A stretch of DNA of 64,000 bases from Microbacterium esteraromaticum. GTDB taxonomy: Bacteria; Actinomycetota; Actinomycetes; Actinomycetales; Microbacteriaceae. How positions within the stretch are numbered: position 1 is the stretch's first letter; the number at the start of each line of letters is the position of its first letter. The translations under genes were made by a program, and so were the position numbers. The stretch spans positions 1,364,001 to 1,428,000 of the forward strand of contig NZ_CP043732.1 in assembly GCF_014084045.1 (NCBI RefSeq), written 5' to 3'. Below are positions 8,450 to 17,632 of the stretch, piece by piece. The notes under the pieces are model-generated. The model was not told where the DNA came from. It searched no databases and worked only from the letters and a program-made list of their open reading frames with translations.

Positions 8450-11400
8450 ATGGCGCACACAGTCGAATCCGCTGAACTCCGAGACGTGATCGCGGGGCTC
8501 GACAACAGCATCAAACCCACGGTCGAGAGTCTGGTCGGCCGGCTCGATGCGGTGGATCTCGCCGAGCGCGAGCCGCGCGACGTCGTCGGCGCTGCCGTGG
8601 CGATGCGCGCCCTGGCCGCACGCAGGCGTAGAGGCGAGACGCATGTCTCGGTCTTCACCCCCACGCTCAGTGAGCACGGCTGGACCTCGCGCCGCACGAT
8701 CGTCGACATCTGCACCGACGACGCGCCCTTCCTCGTCGACTCGATCACCGCGGCGATCGCCGGTCAGGGTCTCGCGGTGCACCTTCTTCTTCATCCGCTG
8801 GTCTCGGTGCGCCGCGGCGACGACGGAGAGCTTCTCGAGACGGATGCCCACGGCGGCGAGCTCGAATCCTGGATGCACCTCGAGGTCGATCGCGTCGCGA
8901 CCGACGAGGGCCGCGATGCGCTCAGAGAGAAGCTCGAAGGAGTGCTCGGCGACGTGCACGCCGCGGTGAACGACTGGCCGGCGATGCGCCGCGCGTGCCT
9001 CGATCTCGTCACCGACCTGCGCACCGAGCCGCCCGCCACGGCCGACCCCGCCCACATCGGCCCGGCCATCGACTTCTTCAGCTGGCTGGCCGACGACAAC
9101 TTCACCTTCCTCGGCTATCGCGAGTACCTGCTCGAGAACCAGAACGGCGAAGACGTGCTGGTGCCCGTGGCGGGCTCGGGCCTGGGCATCCTGCGCAAGC
9201 CCACCACCGCCGTCGCCCACCTGCGCCCCGAGGCGCAGCGCACCGCACGCGAACCGCGCCTGCTCACCATCACGAAGGCGAACTCGCGCGCAACGGTGCA
9301 CCGCGATGTCTACCTCGACTACATCGGCGCGCGCATGTTCGACGACGCAGGCAACGTCATCGGCGAGCGGCGCTTTCTCGGCCTGTTCACCTCTGGCGCC
9401 TACGCGGCCTCGGTCACCACCCTGCCGATCGCCGCCGACAAGGTGCGCGCCGTGCTCGATGCATCCGGATTCTCTCCCATGTCGCACTCGGGCAAGGACC
9501 TGCTGCAGATCCTCGAGCAGTACCCCCGTGACGAGCTGTTCCAGGACTCGGTCGAGCACCTGCTGAAGATCGTCACCGAGGTCACCCGCCTGAACGAGCG
9601 CCGACGCGCGCGCACCTTCCTGCGGCGCGACGAGTTCGGCCGCTTCGTCTCGGCCCTCGTCTACCTGCCGAAAGATCGCTACAACACCCCCGTGCGCCTG
9701 CGCATCGAGGCCGTGCTGCGCGAGGTGTTCGGCGCCGAGCACGTCGACCACGCCACGCGTGTCGTCGACTCCCCGCTCGCCCAGCTGCACTTCATCGTGC
9801 GCGTGCCCCGAGGCACGTCGCTGCCCGACGTCGACGAAGACGAGGTGCAGGCGAAGCTCGCCGATGCCGTGCGCGGGTGGGACGAGGGGCTGGTGGATGC
9901 CCTGCACCACGCTCACGGCGACGATGAGGCCGCGCGTCTGCTTGCCGACTACGGCCAGTCGTTCCCCTCGGTGTACAAGGAGACGGTCACGCCGGAAGAG
10001 GCGGTGGACGACGTCGTGCTGCTCGAGCAGCTGCGCGAGCGGGAGTTCGCCGTGCGGCTCAACGTGCCCGAGAAGGACGCCCCCGGGAAGCGCGTGCTCA
10101 CTCTCGTCTCGCACCGCGAGTACCCGCTGACCCGCGTGCTCCCTGTGCTGACCGACCTCGGTGTCGACGTCGTCGACGAGCGCCCGTACAGCGTCGCCCT
10201 GCCCGACGGCACGGCCGGCCACGTCTCCGACTTCGGCCTCACGGCCGAGGGCGTCGACCGCTGGAGCGACCCCGCGTGGGGCGCCGTCTTCGAAGACGCT
10301 TTCACGGCGGCGTGGACGGGCGCCGCCGAGAGCGACCGGCTGAACACCCTCGTGCTCCAGGGCGACCTCGAGTGGCGCCGCATCGTCATCCTGCGCGCGA
10401 TCGCGATGTACCTGCGCCAGAGCGGCTCCGCGTTCTCGGTCGAGTACATCGAGAACGCCCTCGTCTCGAACCCCGAGCTCGCCGCCACGCTCGTGCGCCT
10501 GTTCGAGCTGCGCTTCGACCCGGCTGTCGAGGACACCGCCGAGGGAGACCGCGACGCACAGGTCGAGGCTGTCGAGGCCCGACTGCTCGAGGCGCTCGAC
10601 CAGGTCGCCAGCCTCGACGACGACCGCATCCTGCGCTCGATCGCGGGCGTCATCATGGCGACCTGGCGCACGAACTTCTATCAGACCTCCGCCGACGGAT
10701 CGCCCAAGCCGTGGGTGTCGATGAAGCTCGACTGCGCCCGCGTGCCCGGGCTTCCCAAGCCCCTGCCGATGGCCGAGATCTGGGTGTACTCGCCCGAGGT
10801 TGAGGGCGTGCATCTGCGCTTCGGCAAGGTCGCCCGCGGGGGTCTGCGCTGGAGCGACCGCCGCGAGGACTTCCGCACCGAGGTGCTCGGCCTGGTCAAG
10901 GCGCAGATGGTGAAGAACGCCGTCATCGTGCCCACCGGGTCGAAGGGCGGGTTCTATGCCAAGCGCTTGCCGTCGCCCGCCGACCGCGGTGCGTGGCTCG
11001 AGGCCGGCAAGGCGGCCTACCGCACCTTCATCCGCGGCCTGCTCGACATCACCGACAACCGCGTCGGCGCCGACATCGTGCCTCCGGCCGATGTCGTGCG
11101 TCACGACGGCGACGACCCGTACCTCGTGGTCGCGGCCGACAAGGGCACCGCATCGTTCTCCGACATCGCGAACGGCATCTCGGAGGAGTACGGCTTCTGG
11201 CTCGCGGATGCCTTCGCGTCGGGCGGCTCGGCCGGCTACGACCACAAGGGCATGGGCATCACCGCCCGCGGCGCGTGGGAGTCGGTCAAGCGGCACTTCC
11301 GCGAGCTGGGCGTCGACACCCAGACCGAGGACTTCACGGTCGTCGGCATCGGCGACATGTCGGGTGACGTGTTCGGCAACGGGATGCTTCGCTCGCGCCA

Positions 11401-13234
11401 CATCCGTCTCGTCGCGGCGTTCGACCACCGTCACGTCTTCATCGACCCGAACCCCGACGCCGAGGCGAGCTTCGTCGAGCGCGAGCGCCTCTTCAATCTG
11501 CCCGGCTCGTCGTGGGACGACTTCGACCGCAGCGTCATGTCGCCCGGCGGCGGGGTGTTCCCGCTGTCGATGAAGTCGATCCCCATCACGCCCGAGATCG
11601 CCGAGGCGTTCGGCCTCGACCCCTCGGTGCAGAAGCTCACCCCGCTCGAGCTGAAGAAGGCGATGCTGCTCGCGCCCGTCGATCTGCTCTGGAACGGCGC
11701 CATCGGCACGTACATCAAGGCGAGCGACGAGACCGATGCCGAGGTCGGCGACCGCGGCAACGACGCCGTCCGCGTCAACGGCCGGGACCTGCGTCTGAAG
11801 GTCGTCGGCGAGGGTGGCAACCTCGGTGTGACCCAGCGCGGACGCATCGAGGCGGCGCAGTCGGGCATCCGGATCAACACCGACGCGATCGACAACTCCG
11901 CGGGCGTCGGCACCAGCGACCGCGAGGTGAACATCAAGATCCTGCTCGGCGCCCTCGAGCGCGACGGCCGGCTCGATCGTGCCGCGCGCAACGAGCTGCT
12001 GCAGTCGATGACAGACGAGGTCGCCGTGCAGGTGCTGCGCGACAACTACGAGCAGAACGTGCTGCTCGGCAACTCGCGAGCAAACGCCGCAGTCATGCTG
12101 CCCGTGCATGAGCGGCTGATGGAGTGGCTCGAAGAGCGCGACGAACTCGACCGCGAGCTCGAGTTCCTGCCCAGCCGTGCCGAGGTGGCCGACCGCATCG
12201 CCGAGCAGCAGGGCCTCACCCGCCCCGAGTTCTCGGTGCTGGTCGCCTACGCGAAGCTGGCGCTGAAGACCGACCTCGCGGCGACCGGTCTGGCCGACGA
12301 CCCGTGGTTCGCGCGCACGCTGGCCGAGTACTTCCCCGAGCCGATCCGCCAGGCGTACGCGGGCGACCTTGACGCCCATCCGCTGCGCACCGAGATCATC
12401 GTCAACTCGGTGGTGAACTCGATGGTCAACCGCGGCGGCATCACCTTCGCCTACCGCGCGGCAGACGAGACCGGGGCGTCGAGCGAGGACATCGCCCGCG
12501 CCTACGTCGCGGTGCGCGAGATCTTCGACCTGCGCGGCTTCGTCGTCTCCGTCGAGGCCACCGACAACGTCGTCTCGACCGAGGTGCAGACCAGCCTGTA
12601 CCTCACGTTCCGCCGCCTGCTCGACCGCGCCACCCGCTGGTTCGTGCAGCACCGGCCTGACGGGGTCGACATCGGCGCCGAGATCGAGCTGTTCACCGAG
12701 CCGGTCACGCACCTGTCGGCGAACATCGACCGGTGGATGCAGGGGGTCGACCTCGAGCGCTTCGAATCACGCACCCGCGACCTGCAGGAGGCCGGCGTCT
12801 CGCTCGAGCTCGCCCGTCGCGGTGCAGGACTGCTCGACGTGCTCTCGCTGCTCGACATCGCCGAGTGCGCCCGAACCCGCGGATGGACGCTGGAGGGCGT
12901 CGCCGGCCTGTACTTCGCGCTCTCCGCCCGCCTGTCGTTCGAGCAGACGCTGACCCGGATCACCGCCCTGCCGCAGACCGACAGGTGGGGATCGATGGCG
13001 CGCGCCAGCATGCGCGACGACCTGTACGCCGTGATGATCGAGCTCACCGCCACGATCGCCCAGGTGACCGACGACGGCGCAGCCGACGACCGGATCGAGG
13101 CATGGCTCGAGCAGGGCGGCCCGTCCACCCGGCGCGCGGTCGACGAGGCGATCGCCGCGGCGACCGCGCAGGACGGCGAGGGCCTCGCGACCCTCTCGGT
13201 CGCGGTGCGCAGGCTGCGTTCGCTCGTGCGGTGA
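8450..13234 (+). CDS. gdh: NAD-specific glutamate dehydrogenase, large (180-kDa) type
   Basis: This enzyme converts glutamate to 2-oxoglutarate and ammonia with NAD and is chiefly catabolic. At 1594 residues it has the usual length of the Bac_GDH family. It has a long N-terminal regulatory region with ACT-like segments, then the catalytic core from about residue 780. The core carries the hallmark HLRFGKVARGGLRWSDR, the lysine-rich KAQMVKNAVIVPTGSKGGF, and VGIGDMSGDVFGNGM of the Rossmann part. The start is ATG after AAGGGG. It appears to be a single-gene unit between a terminator-like hairpin and the pantothenate operon promoter. Confidence 0.95.
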   Translation: MAHTVESAELRDVIAGLDNSIKPTVESLVGRLDAVDLAEREPRDVVGAAVAMRALAARRRRGETHVSVFTPTLSEHGWTSRRTIVDICTDDAPFLVDSITAAIAGQGLAVHLLLHPLVSVRRGDDGELLETDAHGGELESWMHLEVDRVATDEGRDALREKLEGVLGDVHAAVNDWPAMRRACLDLVTDLRTEPPATADPAHIGPAIDFFSWLADDNFTFLGYREYLLENQNGEDVLVPVAGSGLGILRKPTTAVAHLRPEAQRTAREPRLLTITKANSRATVHRDVYLDYIGARMFDDAGNVIGERRFLGLFTSGAYAASVTTLPIAADKVRAVLDASGFSPMSHSGKDLLQILEQYPRDELFQDSVEHLLKIVTEVTRLNERRRARTFLRRDEFGRFVSALVYLPKDRYNTPVRLRIEAVLREVFGAEHVDHATRVVDSPLAQLHFIVRVPRGTSLPDVDEDEVQAKLADAVRGWDEGLVDALHHAHGDDEAARLLADYGQSFPSVYKETVTPEEAVDDVVLLEQLREREFAVRLNVPEKDAPGKRVLTLVSHREYPLTRVLPVLTDLGVDVVDERPYSVALPDGTAGHVSDFGLTAEGVDRWSDPAWGAVFEDAFTAAWTGAAESDRLNTLVLQGDLEWRRIVILRAIAMYLRQSGSAFSVEYIENALVSNPELAATLVRLFELRFDPAVEDTAEGDRDAQVEAVEARLLEALDQVASLDDDRILRSIAGVIMATWRTNFYQTSADGSPKPWVSMKLDCARVPGLPKPLPMAEIWVYSPEVEGVHLRFGKVARGGLRWSDRREDFRTEVLGLVKAQMVKNAVIVPTGSKGGFYAKRLPSPADRGAWLEAGKAAYRTFIRGLLDITDNRVGADIVPPADVVRHDGDDPYLVVAADKGTASFSDIANGISEEYGFWLADAFASGGSAGYDHKGMGITARGAWESVKRHFRELGVDTQTEDFTVVGIGDMSGDVFGNGMLRSRHIRLVAAFDHRHVFIDPNPDAEASFVERERLFNLPGSSWDDFDRSVMSPGGGVFPLSMKSIPITPEIAEAFGLDPSVQKLTPLELKKAMLLAPVDLLWNGAIGTYIKASDETDAEVGDRGNDAVRVNGRDLRLKVVGEGGNLGVTQRGRIEAAQSGIRINTDAIDNSAGVGTSDREVNIKILLGALERDGRLDRAARNELLQSMTDEVAVQVLRDNYEQNVLLGNSRANAAVMLPVHERLMEWLEERDELDRELEFLPSRAEVADRIAEQQGLTRPEFSVLVAYAKLALKTDLAATGLADDPWFARTLAEYFPEPIRQAYAGDLDAHPLRTEIIVNSVVNSMVNRGGITFAYRAADETGASSEDIARAYVAVREIFDLRGFVVSVEATDNVVSTEVQTSLYLTFRRLLDRATRWFVQHRPDGVDIGAEIELFTEPVTHLSANIDRWMQGVDLERFESRTRDLQEAGVSLELARRGAGLLDVLSLLDIAECARTRGWTLEGVAGLYFALSARLSFEQTLTRITALPQTDRWGSMARASMRDDLYAVMIELTATIAQVTDDGAADDRIEAWLEQGGPSTRRAVDEAIAAATAQDGEGLATLSVAVRRLRSLVR

Positions 13235-13293
13235 GATGCGGCACCGGATGCCCGAGTGCCGACGGCGTGGGATCAAGAAGTCAAGCGTTCTGA

Positions 13294-13393
13294 TGATAAA
13301 GTGATCAGTTCACCCTATTGCGTAGTGATGTTACTGCGCTGATTGCTCCGCGATTTTGCGAGGATCGGCCCGCGGGCGGATACTCATCCCGGA
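13294..13393 (+). promoter_or_regulatory. AT-rich promoter region of the pantothenate operon with an imperfect palindrome
   Basis: This is the only AT-rich patch for several kilobases. It includes an imperfect palindrome GCGTAGTGATGTTACTGCGC (13320-13339) and a -10-like GATACT (13379-13384) nine bases before the ATG at 13394. No Shine-Dalgarno sequence precedes that ATG, so a transcript starting at or next to the codon is possible. Regulator unknown. Confidence 0.35.
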
Positions 13394-14131
13394 ATGAGCA
13401 CCCCTCCAGCAGCATCAGAGCCCTCCCTCACGACCGTCGCCGTCATCGGCGGTGGCCGTCTCGGCGGCGTGCTCGCGCGGGCGCTGACCGAAGCCGGACT
13501 CACCGTGCACGGCCCCCTTCGCCGGGGAGACGCGATCCCGGCATCCGACCTCGCCCTGCTCTGCGTGCCAGACGCCGCCATCGCGGCAGCGGCCGCCGCC
13601 GCCCGACCTCACGCACGCCTCGTCGGTCACCTCTCGGGTGCCACCGGTCTCGACGACGTCGACCTCAGCATCCACCCGCTGCAGACCTTCACGGGGGATG
13701 AGTCGCCCGACGTGTTCCACGGCATCGGGGCGGCGATCGCCGGGCGCACGTCCGAGGCTCGCACCGCCGCCGAGAAGCTCGCCCGTGCCCTCGGCGCGCG
13801 CCCGTTCGATGTCGCCGACGCGCACCGTGCGGGGTACCACGCCGCGGCATCCATCGCGTCGAACCTGCTGCTCGCCGTGCTCGACGCGGCGGAACGGGTC
13901 GCCGCGGCGCAGGGCATCCCCGATGCGCGTCGCCTGCTCGAGCCGCTCGTCGCGCGCACCGTCAGCAACTGGACCGAGCAGGGTGCCGCCGCCGCGCTCA
14001 CCGGGCCCATCGCCCGGGGCGACGACGGCACGGTCCGTCGCCAGCGTGACGCCGTCGCCGCGACGAATCCCGATCTCATCCCCCTGTTCGATCAGCTGTG
14101 CGACAGCACCCGAGGCCTCGCCGGGAGATGA
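13394..14131 (+). CDS. Rossmann-like and DUF2520 protein, candidate ketopantoate reductase
   Basis: The 245-residue protein opens with a dinucleotide-binding motif, VAVIGGGRLGGVLARAL (residues 17-33). It continues with a C-terminal helical DUF2520 domain containing HRAGYHAAASIASNLLLAVLD. The same two-domain layout is seen in 6-phosphogluconate-dehydrogenase-like reductases. It is the first gene of an operon with panC, panD and panB, leaving ketopantoate reductase (usually PanE) as the only pantothenate step without a classical gene here. I therefore infer NADPH-dependent ketopantoate reduction, as I recall being reported for the unrelated-to-PanE enzyme PanG. The family is certain, the reaction is not. 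Confidence 0.7.
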   Translation: MSTPPAASEPSLTTVAVIGGGRLGGVLARALTEAGLTVHGPLRRGDAIPASDLALLCVPDAAIAAAAAAARPHARLVGHLSGATGLDDVDLSIHPLQTFTGDESPDVFHGIGAAIAGRTSEARTAAEKLARALGARPFDVADAHRAGYHAAASIASNLLLAVLDAAERVAAAQGIPDARRLLEPLVARTVSNWTEQGAAAALTGPIARGDDGTVRRQRDAVAATNPDLIPLFDQLCDSTRGLAGR

Positions 14132-14135
14132 CGAG

Positions 14136-14987
14136 ATGAAGATCCTCCGCACCATCGCCGAGGTGCGCGCCGCCGTCCGCGAGGTGCGCGCCGCAGGCGG
14201 CGCCGTCGGACTCGTGCCGACCATGGGCGCCTTCCATGAAGGGCACCTCTCGCTCATGCGCGCCGCCCGGGCGCACAACGACCTCGTCGTGGTCTCGCTC
14301 TTCGTGAACCCGACCCAGTTCGGTCCGACCGAGGACCTCGCCTCCTACCCGCGCGACGAGGCCAGAGACGCCGCGCTCGCCGAGGCCGAGGGCGTGGACG
14401 TCCTCTTCGCACCGGCGCCGGCTGAGATCTACCCCGACGGCTTCGCCACGACCATCCACGTCTCCGGCATCACCGACGTGCTCGACGGGGCCTCGCGCGG
14501 TACGTTCCACTTCGACGGCGTCGCGACCGTGGTCGCCAAGCTGCTCGGCATCGTGCATCCGGACGTCGCGTATTTCGGGCAGAAGGACGCGCAGCAGGTC
14601 ATGGTCGTGCGCCGCGTGGTGCGCGACCTCGACCTCGACGTGCGCATCGAGGCATGCCCCATCGTCCGCGAGCCGGACGGGCTCGCCATGAGCTCGCGCA
14701 ACGTCTATCTCGACGAGCACGACCGCAGGCGTGCGGTGGCGTTGAGCAGAGGGCTGGATCGGGCATCCGCTCTCGCTGCGACCGGAGTGCGGGACGGCGT
14801 CGTCCTGACCGATGCCGTGCGCCGCGTGCTGTCCGACGCCGGCATCGAACCCGAGTACGTCGAGCTGCGCTCTCTCACCGACCTCAGCCCCGTCGCCGAG
14901 CTCGACGGCGAGGCGCTGCTGGCCGTCGCCGCCCGTGTGGGCGGCGCGCGGCTGATCGACAACCACATCCTGAAAGCGAGCAGCTGA
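14136..14987 (+). CDS. panC: Pantothenate synthetase
   Basis: PanC joins pantoate and beta-alanine with ATP to give pantothenate. The 283-residue protein has the nucleotidyl-transferase motifs [13 protein letters not shown] (residues 29-41, HxGH-like) and AMSSRNVYL (KMSKS-like). It also carries the family signatures [10 protein letters not shown] and [13 protein letters not shown] YFGQKDAQQ. It starts four bases after the DUF2520 stop. Its own TGA overlaps the panD ATG by one base, so the genes are translationally coupled. Confidence 0.96.
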   Translation: MKILRTIAEVRAAVREVRAAGGAVGLVPTMGAFHEGHLSLMRAARAHNDLVVVSLFVNPTQFGPTEDLASYPRDEARDAALAEAEGVDVLFAPAPAEIYPDGFATTIHVSGITDVLDGASRGTFHFDGVATVVAKLLGIVHPDVAYFGQKDAQQVMVVRRVVRDLDLDVRIEACPIVREPDGLAMSSRNVYLDEHDRRRAVALSRGLDRASALAATGVRDGVVLTDAVRRVLSDAGIEPEYVELRSLTDLSPVAELDGEALLAVAARVGGARLIDNHILKASS

Positions 14988-15403
14988 TGCGACGCACCAT
15001 GCTGAAGTCGAAGATCCACCGAGCCACGATCACGGGCAGCGACCTGAACTACGTCGGCTCGATCACCGTCGACGCCGACCTGCTCGACGCCGCTGACATC
15101 CTGCCCCACGAGCAGGTGCACGTCGTCGACGTGAACAACGGCGCGCGCTTCGAGACCTACACGATCGCAGGGCGGCGCGGCACCGGCGTGATGCAGGTCA
15201 ACGGCGCAGCCGCGCGTCTCGTGCACTCCGGCGACACGATCATCGTCATCTCGTACGCCGACTACTCGCGCGAAGACCTCGAGAGCTACGAGCCGACCGT
15301 CGTGCACGTCGACCGCGACAACAGCATCGTCCGCATCGACGACCTGGTGGACGAGCTGGTGACGGCGTGCGATGTGCTGAGCGAGCGGAGCGAGACGAAG
15401 TGA
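14987..15403 (+). CDS. panD: Aspartate 1-decarboxylase proenzyme
   Basis: PanD makes beta-alanine from aspartate. It cleaves itself before a serine to create a pyruvoyl cofactor. With the ATG at 14987 the cleavage site NYVGSITVD places Gly24-Ser25 exactly where it lies in E. coli PanD, which supports this start. The length is 138 residues. The last dozen residues ([11 protein letters not shown]) look like a low-complexity tail whose DNA resembles an intergenic repeat word found at 8330-8360. It overlaps panC by one base and panB by four. Confidence 0.95.
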   Translation: MRRTMLKSKIHRATITGSDLNYVGSITVDADLLDAADILPHEQVHVVDVNNGARFETYTIAGRRGTGVMQVNGAAARLVHSGDTIIVISYADYSREDLESYEPTVVHVDRDNSIVRIDDLVDELVTACDVLSERSETK

Positions 15404-16269
15404 GCGCGCAGGCCCAGGCCCGCCCGCTGACGATGGGCGACCTCGCCGCCAAGAAGGAGGCGGGCGAGCCGATCGTGATGGTCACCGCCTACGACCACCC
15501 CAGCGCGCGGATCGTCGAGCAGGCCGGGGTCGACATGGTGCTCGTCGGCGACTCCGCCGCGATGACTGTGCTCGGCTACCCGTCGACCGTTCCGGTCACC
15601 GTCGACGAGATGCTCATGCTCACCCGCGCGGTCAGGCGAGGACTCGCACGGCCGCTGCTCGTCGGCGACCTGCCGTTCGGCTCGTACGAGGCATCCGACG
15701 AGACCGCCGTCGCCACCGCCCAGCGCTTCGTGAAAGAAGCCGGGTGCGACCTGGTCAAGATCGAGCGCGGCGGCACGACGGTCGACCGGGCTCGCGCGAT
15801 CGTCGCATCCGGGATCCCGGTCGTCGGACACGTGGGCCTGACCCCGCAGACTGCCACGGCGCTCGGCGGCTACCGCGCGCAGGGACGCACGGCCGAGGCG
15901 GCCGCGGCCGTCATCGACGATGCGCTCGCGCTGCAGGACGCCGGATGCTCGTTGCTCGTCGTCGAGGCCGTGCCCGCCGAGGTGACCGCCGAGCTGATGC
16001 GGCGCGTGCGCATCCCTGTCATCGGGATCGGCGCAGGTCCGGAGGCTGACGGGCAGGTGCTCGTGCTGCACGACCTGCTCGGCGTCTACGACGGCCCGGC
16101 CGCGAAGTTCGTCAAGCGGTACGCCGACCTGCGTTCAGCGGCCCTCGCCGGCGTCGCCGACTACGCCCGCGAGGTGCGAGCGGGGGAATACCCGGCTCCG
16201 GAGCACGGATACGGGATGCCCGAGGGCGAGGCCGCGCGGCTGCGGGAGCTGCTCGCAGCGCGCTCCTGA
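15400..16269 (+). CDS. panB: 3-methyl-2-oxobutanoate hydroxymethyltransferase
   Basis: PanB transfers a hydroxymethyl group from methylene-tetrahydrofolate to 2-oxoisovalerate, giving ketopantoate. The 289-residue TIM-barrel shows [33 protein letters not shown] (metal ligand Asp), [15 protein letters not shown] and GHVGLTPQ, all family hallmarks. It also has [20 protein letters not shown] chose the GTG at 15400, which overlaps the panD stop (GTGA), over a longer in-frame start inside panD. It is the last gene of the operon. Confidence 0.95.
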   Translation: MSAQAQARPLTMGDLAAKKEAGEPIVMVTAYDHPSARIVEQAGVDMVLVGDSAAMTVLGYPSTVPVTVDEMLMLTRAVRRGLARPLLVGDLPFGSYEASDETAVATAQRFVKEAGCDLVKIERGGTTVDRARAIVASGIPVVGHVGLTPQTATALGGYRAQGRTAEAAAAVIDDALALQDAGCSLLVVEAVPAEVTAELMRRVRIPVIGIGAGPEADGQVLVLHDLLGVYDGPAAKFVKRYADLRSAALAGVADYAREVRAGEYPAPEHGYGMPEGEAARLRELLAARS

Positions 16270-16292
16270 TCCTGCCGAAGCCTCGTCGTGCC

Positions 16293-16502
16293 TCAGGGGA
16301 TCCGCGGGAACTCCTCCTGCGGGTTCTGCACGTCGGCGGCGATCTGGTCGTGCACCCGCTCGTCGTGCGTGGGCTCGCCGTCGTCTGGGCGCTCCTCATC
16401 CGTGCCTTCGGTGGCCTCGCGCGAGTCGTCGTCCTGACTGAGGTCGGGGTCGGTGCCCTCCGCCTTCATCGGGTCGGTGGGGAACGGCGTGGGGTCGGAC
16501 AT
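16293..16502 (-). CDS. Small acidic hypothetical protein
   Basis: This 69-residue protein is very rich in Asp, Glu and Pro, with no hydrophobic segment, so it is likely soluble and unfolded. Its ATG has a GGAG five to six bases upstream. It is convergent with panB. I do not recognise a family. Confidence 0.5.
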   Translation of the reverse strand: MSDPTPFPTDPMKAEGTDPDLSQDDDSREATEGTDEERPDDGEPTHDERVHDQIAADVQNPQEEFPRIP

Positions 16503-16612
16503 GATCGCTCCGATCGGTCGATGGGCGTTCAGCGTCGCATCCGGATGCCGCAGACGGATGCCCGTTGACAAGCGGCGGCCTCGGGACTGATCATCCGGCC
16601 GCTCGCGAAGAC

Positions 16613-16673
16613 AGGAGAACACGCGAGAACAGGACGAATGCCGTGAAATGGTCCTGTTCTCGCGTGTTCTCCT
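16613..16673. repeat. Perfect 23-bp inverted repeat (family A palindrome)
   Basis: Two 23-base arms (16613-16635 and 16651-16673) are exact reverse complements around a 15-base loop. The arms contain CGAGAACAGGAC and its complement, and the loop starts GAATGCCG. The element sits just after the stop of the minus-strand XRE gene, so it would form a strong hairpin at the end of that transcript, although no T tract follows. Related copies lie near 17.5 and 19.3 kb. Confidence 0.8.
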
Positions 16674-16685
16674 GTTCTCGAACGC

Positions 16686-16904
16686 TCAGCGGTCGGCCTC
16701 GTCGGGCTCCCAGCGCAGCAGATCGCCGGGTTGGCACTCGAGCGCCTCGCACAGGGCATCCAGCGTGGTGAAGCGCACGGCCTTCGCCCGACCGTTCTTC
16801 AGCACGGCCAGGTTCGTCGGGGTGATGCCGATGCGTTCGGCGAGCTCTCCGACGCCCATCTTGCGGCGGGCGAGCATCACGTCGATGTCGACGATCACGG
16901 GCAT
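16686..16904 (-). CDS. XRE-family helix-turn-helix regulator (YozG-like)
   Basis: This 72-residue protein is almost entirely one Cro/CI-type domain. Its helix-turn-helix (GVGELAERIGITPTNLAVL) runs over about residues 16-34, and the tail ECQPGDLLRWEP is typical of this small group. Such proteins are usually encoded directly after a DUF2975 membrane protein and control the pair. Here the ATG overlaps the DUF2975 stop by one base (TGATG), so the two are co-translated. Confidence 0.85.
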   Translation of the reverse strand: MPVIVDIDVMLARRKMGVGELAERIGITPTNLAVLKNGRAKAVRFTTLDALCEALECQPGDLLRWEPDEADR

Positions 16905-17389
16905 CAGATCACCTCGCCCAGCTCGTCGCGCAGCGTGCGCGCCTCGACTTCGCGCTCGATCGCCTGGCGCAGCAGCGCCTTCATCACGACCACGAGCAGT
17001 GCGAAGCCGGCGAGCACCAGTCCCGCGCCGGCGATGAGAGCGACCGCTCCCGGAGCGATCTCGCCCGGAGCGAGCAGCGCCGCCAGGGAGAACGCAAGCA
17101 GTGCGGCCGCGACGATGGTGCCGATGATCACGTTCACGCAGCGGAACGACGAGGTCTGGAAGATCGATCCGTGCCGCACGCGGGTCAGCAGCATCCAGAC
17201 GCAGACGGCGAACACCTGCATGCTGAGCACGCCGAGTGCCGCGATGCTCACCAGCACGATGCGGCCCCACAGTACCTCGCTCTCGAGATCGCGCCAGACG
17301 GCGGGAAGGATCATGACCTGCACGATGAGCGAGCCCGCCAGCGCGAGCGCGATCACGACCTTCAGAAGCAGGATGGTTCCGTTTCGCAT
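16904..17389 (-). CDS. DUF2975 membrane protein
   Basis: The 161-residue protein has four hydrophobic helices (about residues 5-28, 44-68, 86-108 and 113-136) and a charged C-terminal tail, the standard DUF2975 shape. Function is unknown; the constant partnership with a small XRE regulator suggests envelope or stress sensing. The ATG at 17389 has GAAAGG upstream and follows an inverted-repeat promoter region. Confidence 0.8.
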   Translation of the reverse strand: MRNGTILLLKVVIALALAGSLIVQVMILPAVWRDLESEVLWGRIVLVSIAALGVLSMQVFAVCVWMLLTRVRHGSIFQTSSFRCVNVIIGTIVAAALLAFSLAALLAPGEIAPGAVALIAGAGLVLAGFALLVVVMKALLRQAIEREVEARTLRDELGEVI

Positions 17390-17409
17390 GCCCGGCCTTT
17401 CGTTGATTG

Positions 17410-17438
17410 ACGATAAGAATCTATCGTTAATCGTTCGA
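17410..17438 (-). promoter_or_regulatory. Inverted-repeat operator/promoter of the DUF2975-XRE pair
   Basis: CGATA (17411-17415) and TATCG (17422-17426) form an inverted repeat with a six-base centre, followed by TAATCGTTCG. The word TATCGTTAA recurs upstream of the PadR gene at 22981. The patch is much richer in A+T than its surroundings and lies 22-50 bases before the DUF2975 start. Confidence 0.5.
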
Positions 17439-17467
17439 TTGCACCAGCGCTGTCGGACGGTTGGTTC

Positions 17468-17583
17468 GCGAGAACAGGCCGTTCTGCGAGACCAGGACGG
17501 ATGCCGGAGTTTCGGCCTGTTCTGGCGAACCGGCCTGTTCTGGCGAACCGGCCTGTTCTGGCCAACCGGCCTGTTCCGGCGAG
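17468..17583. repeat. Family A palindrome followed by four 18-bp tandem repeats
   Basis: From 17468 the sequence begins GCGAGAACAGG and continues through CCAGGACGGATGCCGG to CGGCCTGTTCTGG, matching the element at 19297. Four direct units of about 18 bp (CGGCCTGTTCTGGCGAAC and variants) occupy 17513-17530, 17531-17548, 17549-17566 and 17567-17583. They lie in the 243-bp gap between the minus-strand DUF2975 gene and the stop of the next gene. The units lack unique spacers, so this is not CRISPR. Confidence 0.8.
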
Positions 17584-17632
17584 GGCGGATGCCGTGCCGC
17601 GTGCTTCGCATGGTGGGAGACCCCTGGGCAGA

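Noticed and set aside
8444..12712. A 1422-codon open frame antisense to glutamate dehydrogenase
   Set aside because: It is a by-product of high-GC codon use in the opposite gene: composition is His/Arg/Val-rich without any domain, while the plus-strand frame gives a full-length known enzyme.
17468..17583. Possible CRISPR array
   Set aside because: Units are contiguous 18-bp copies without spacers, and no cas gene is present.
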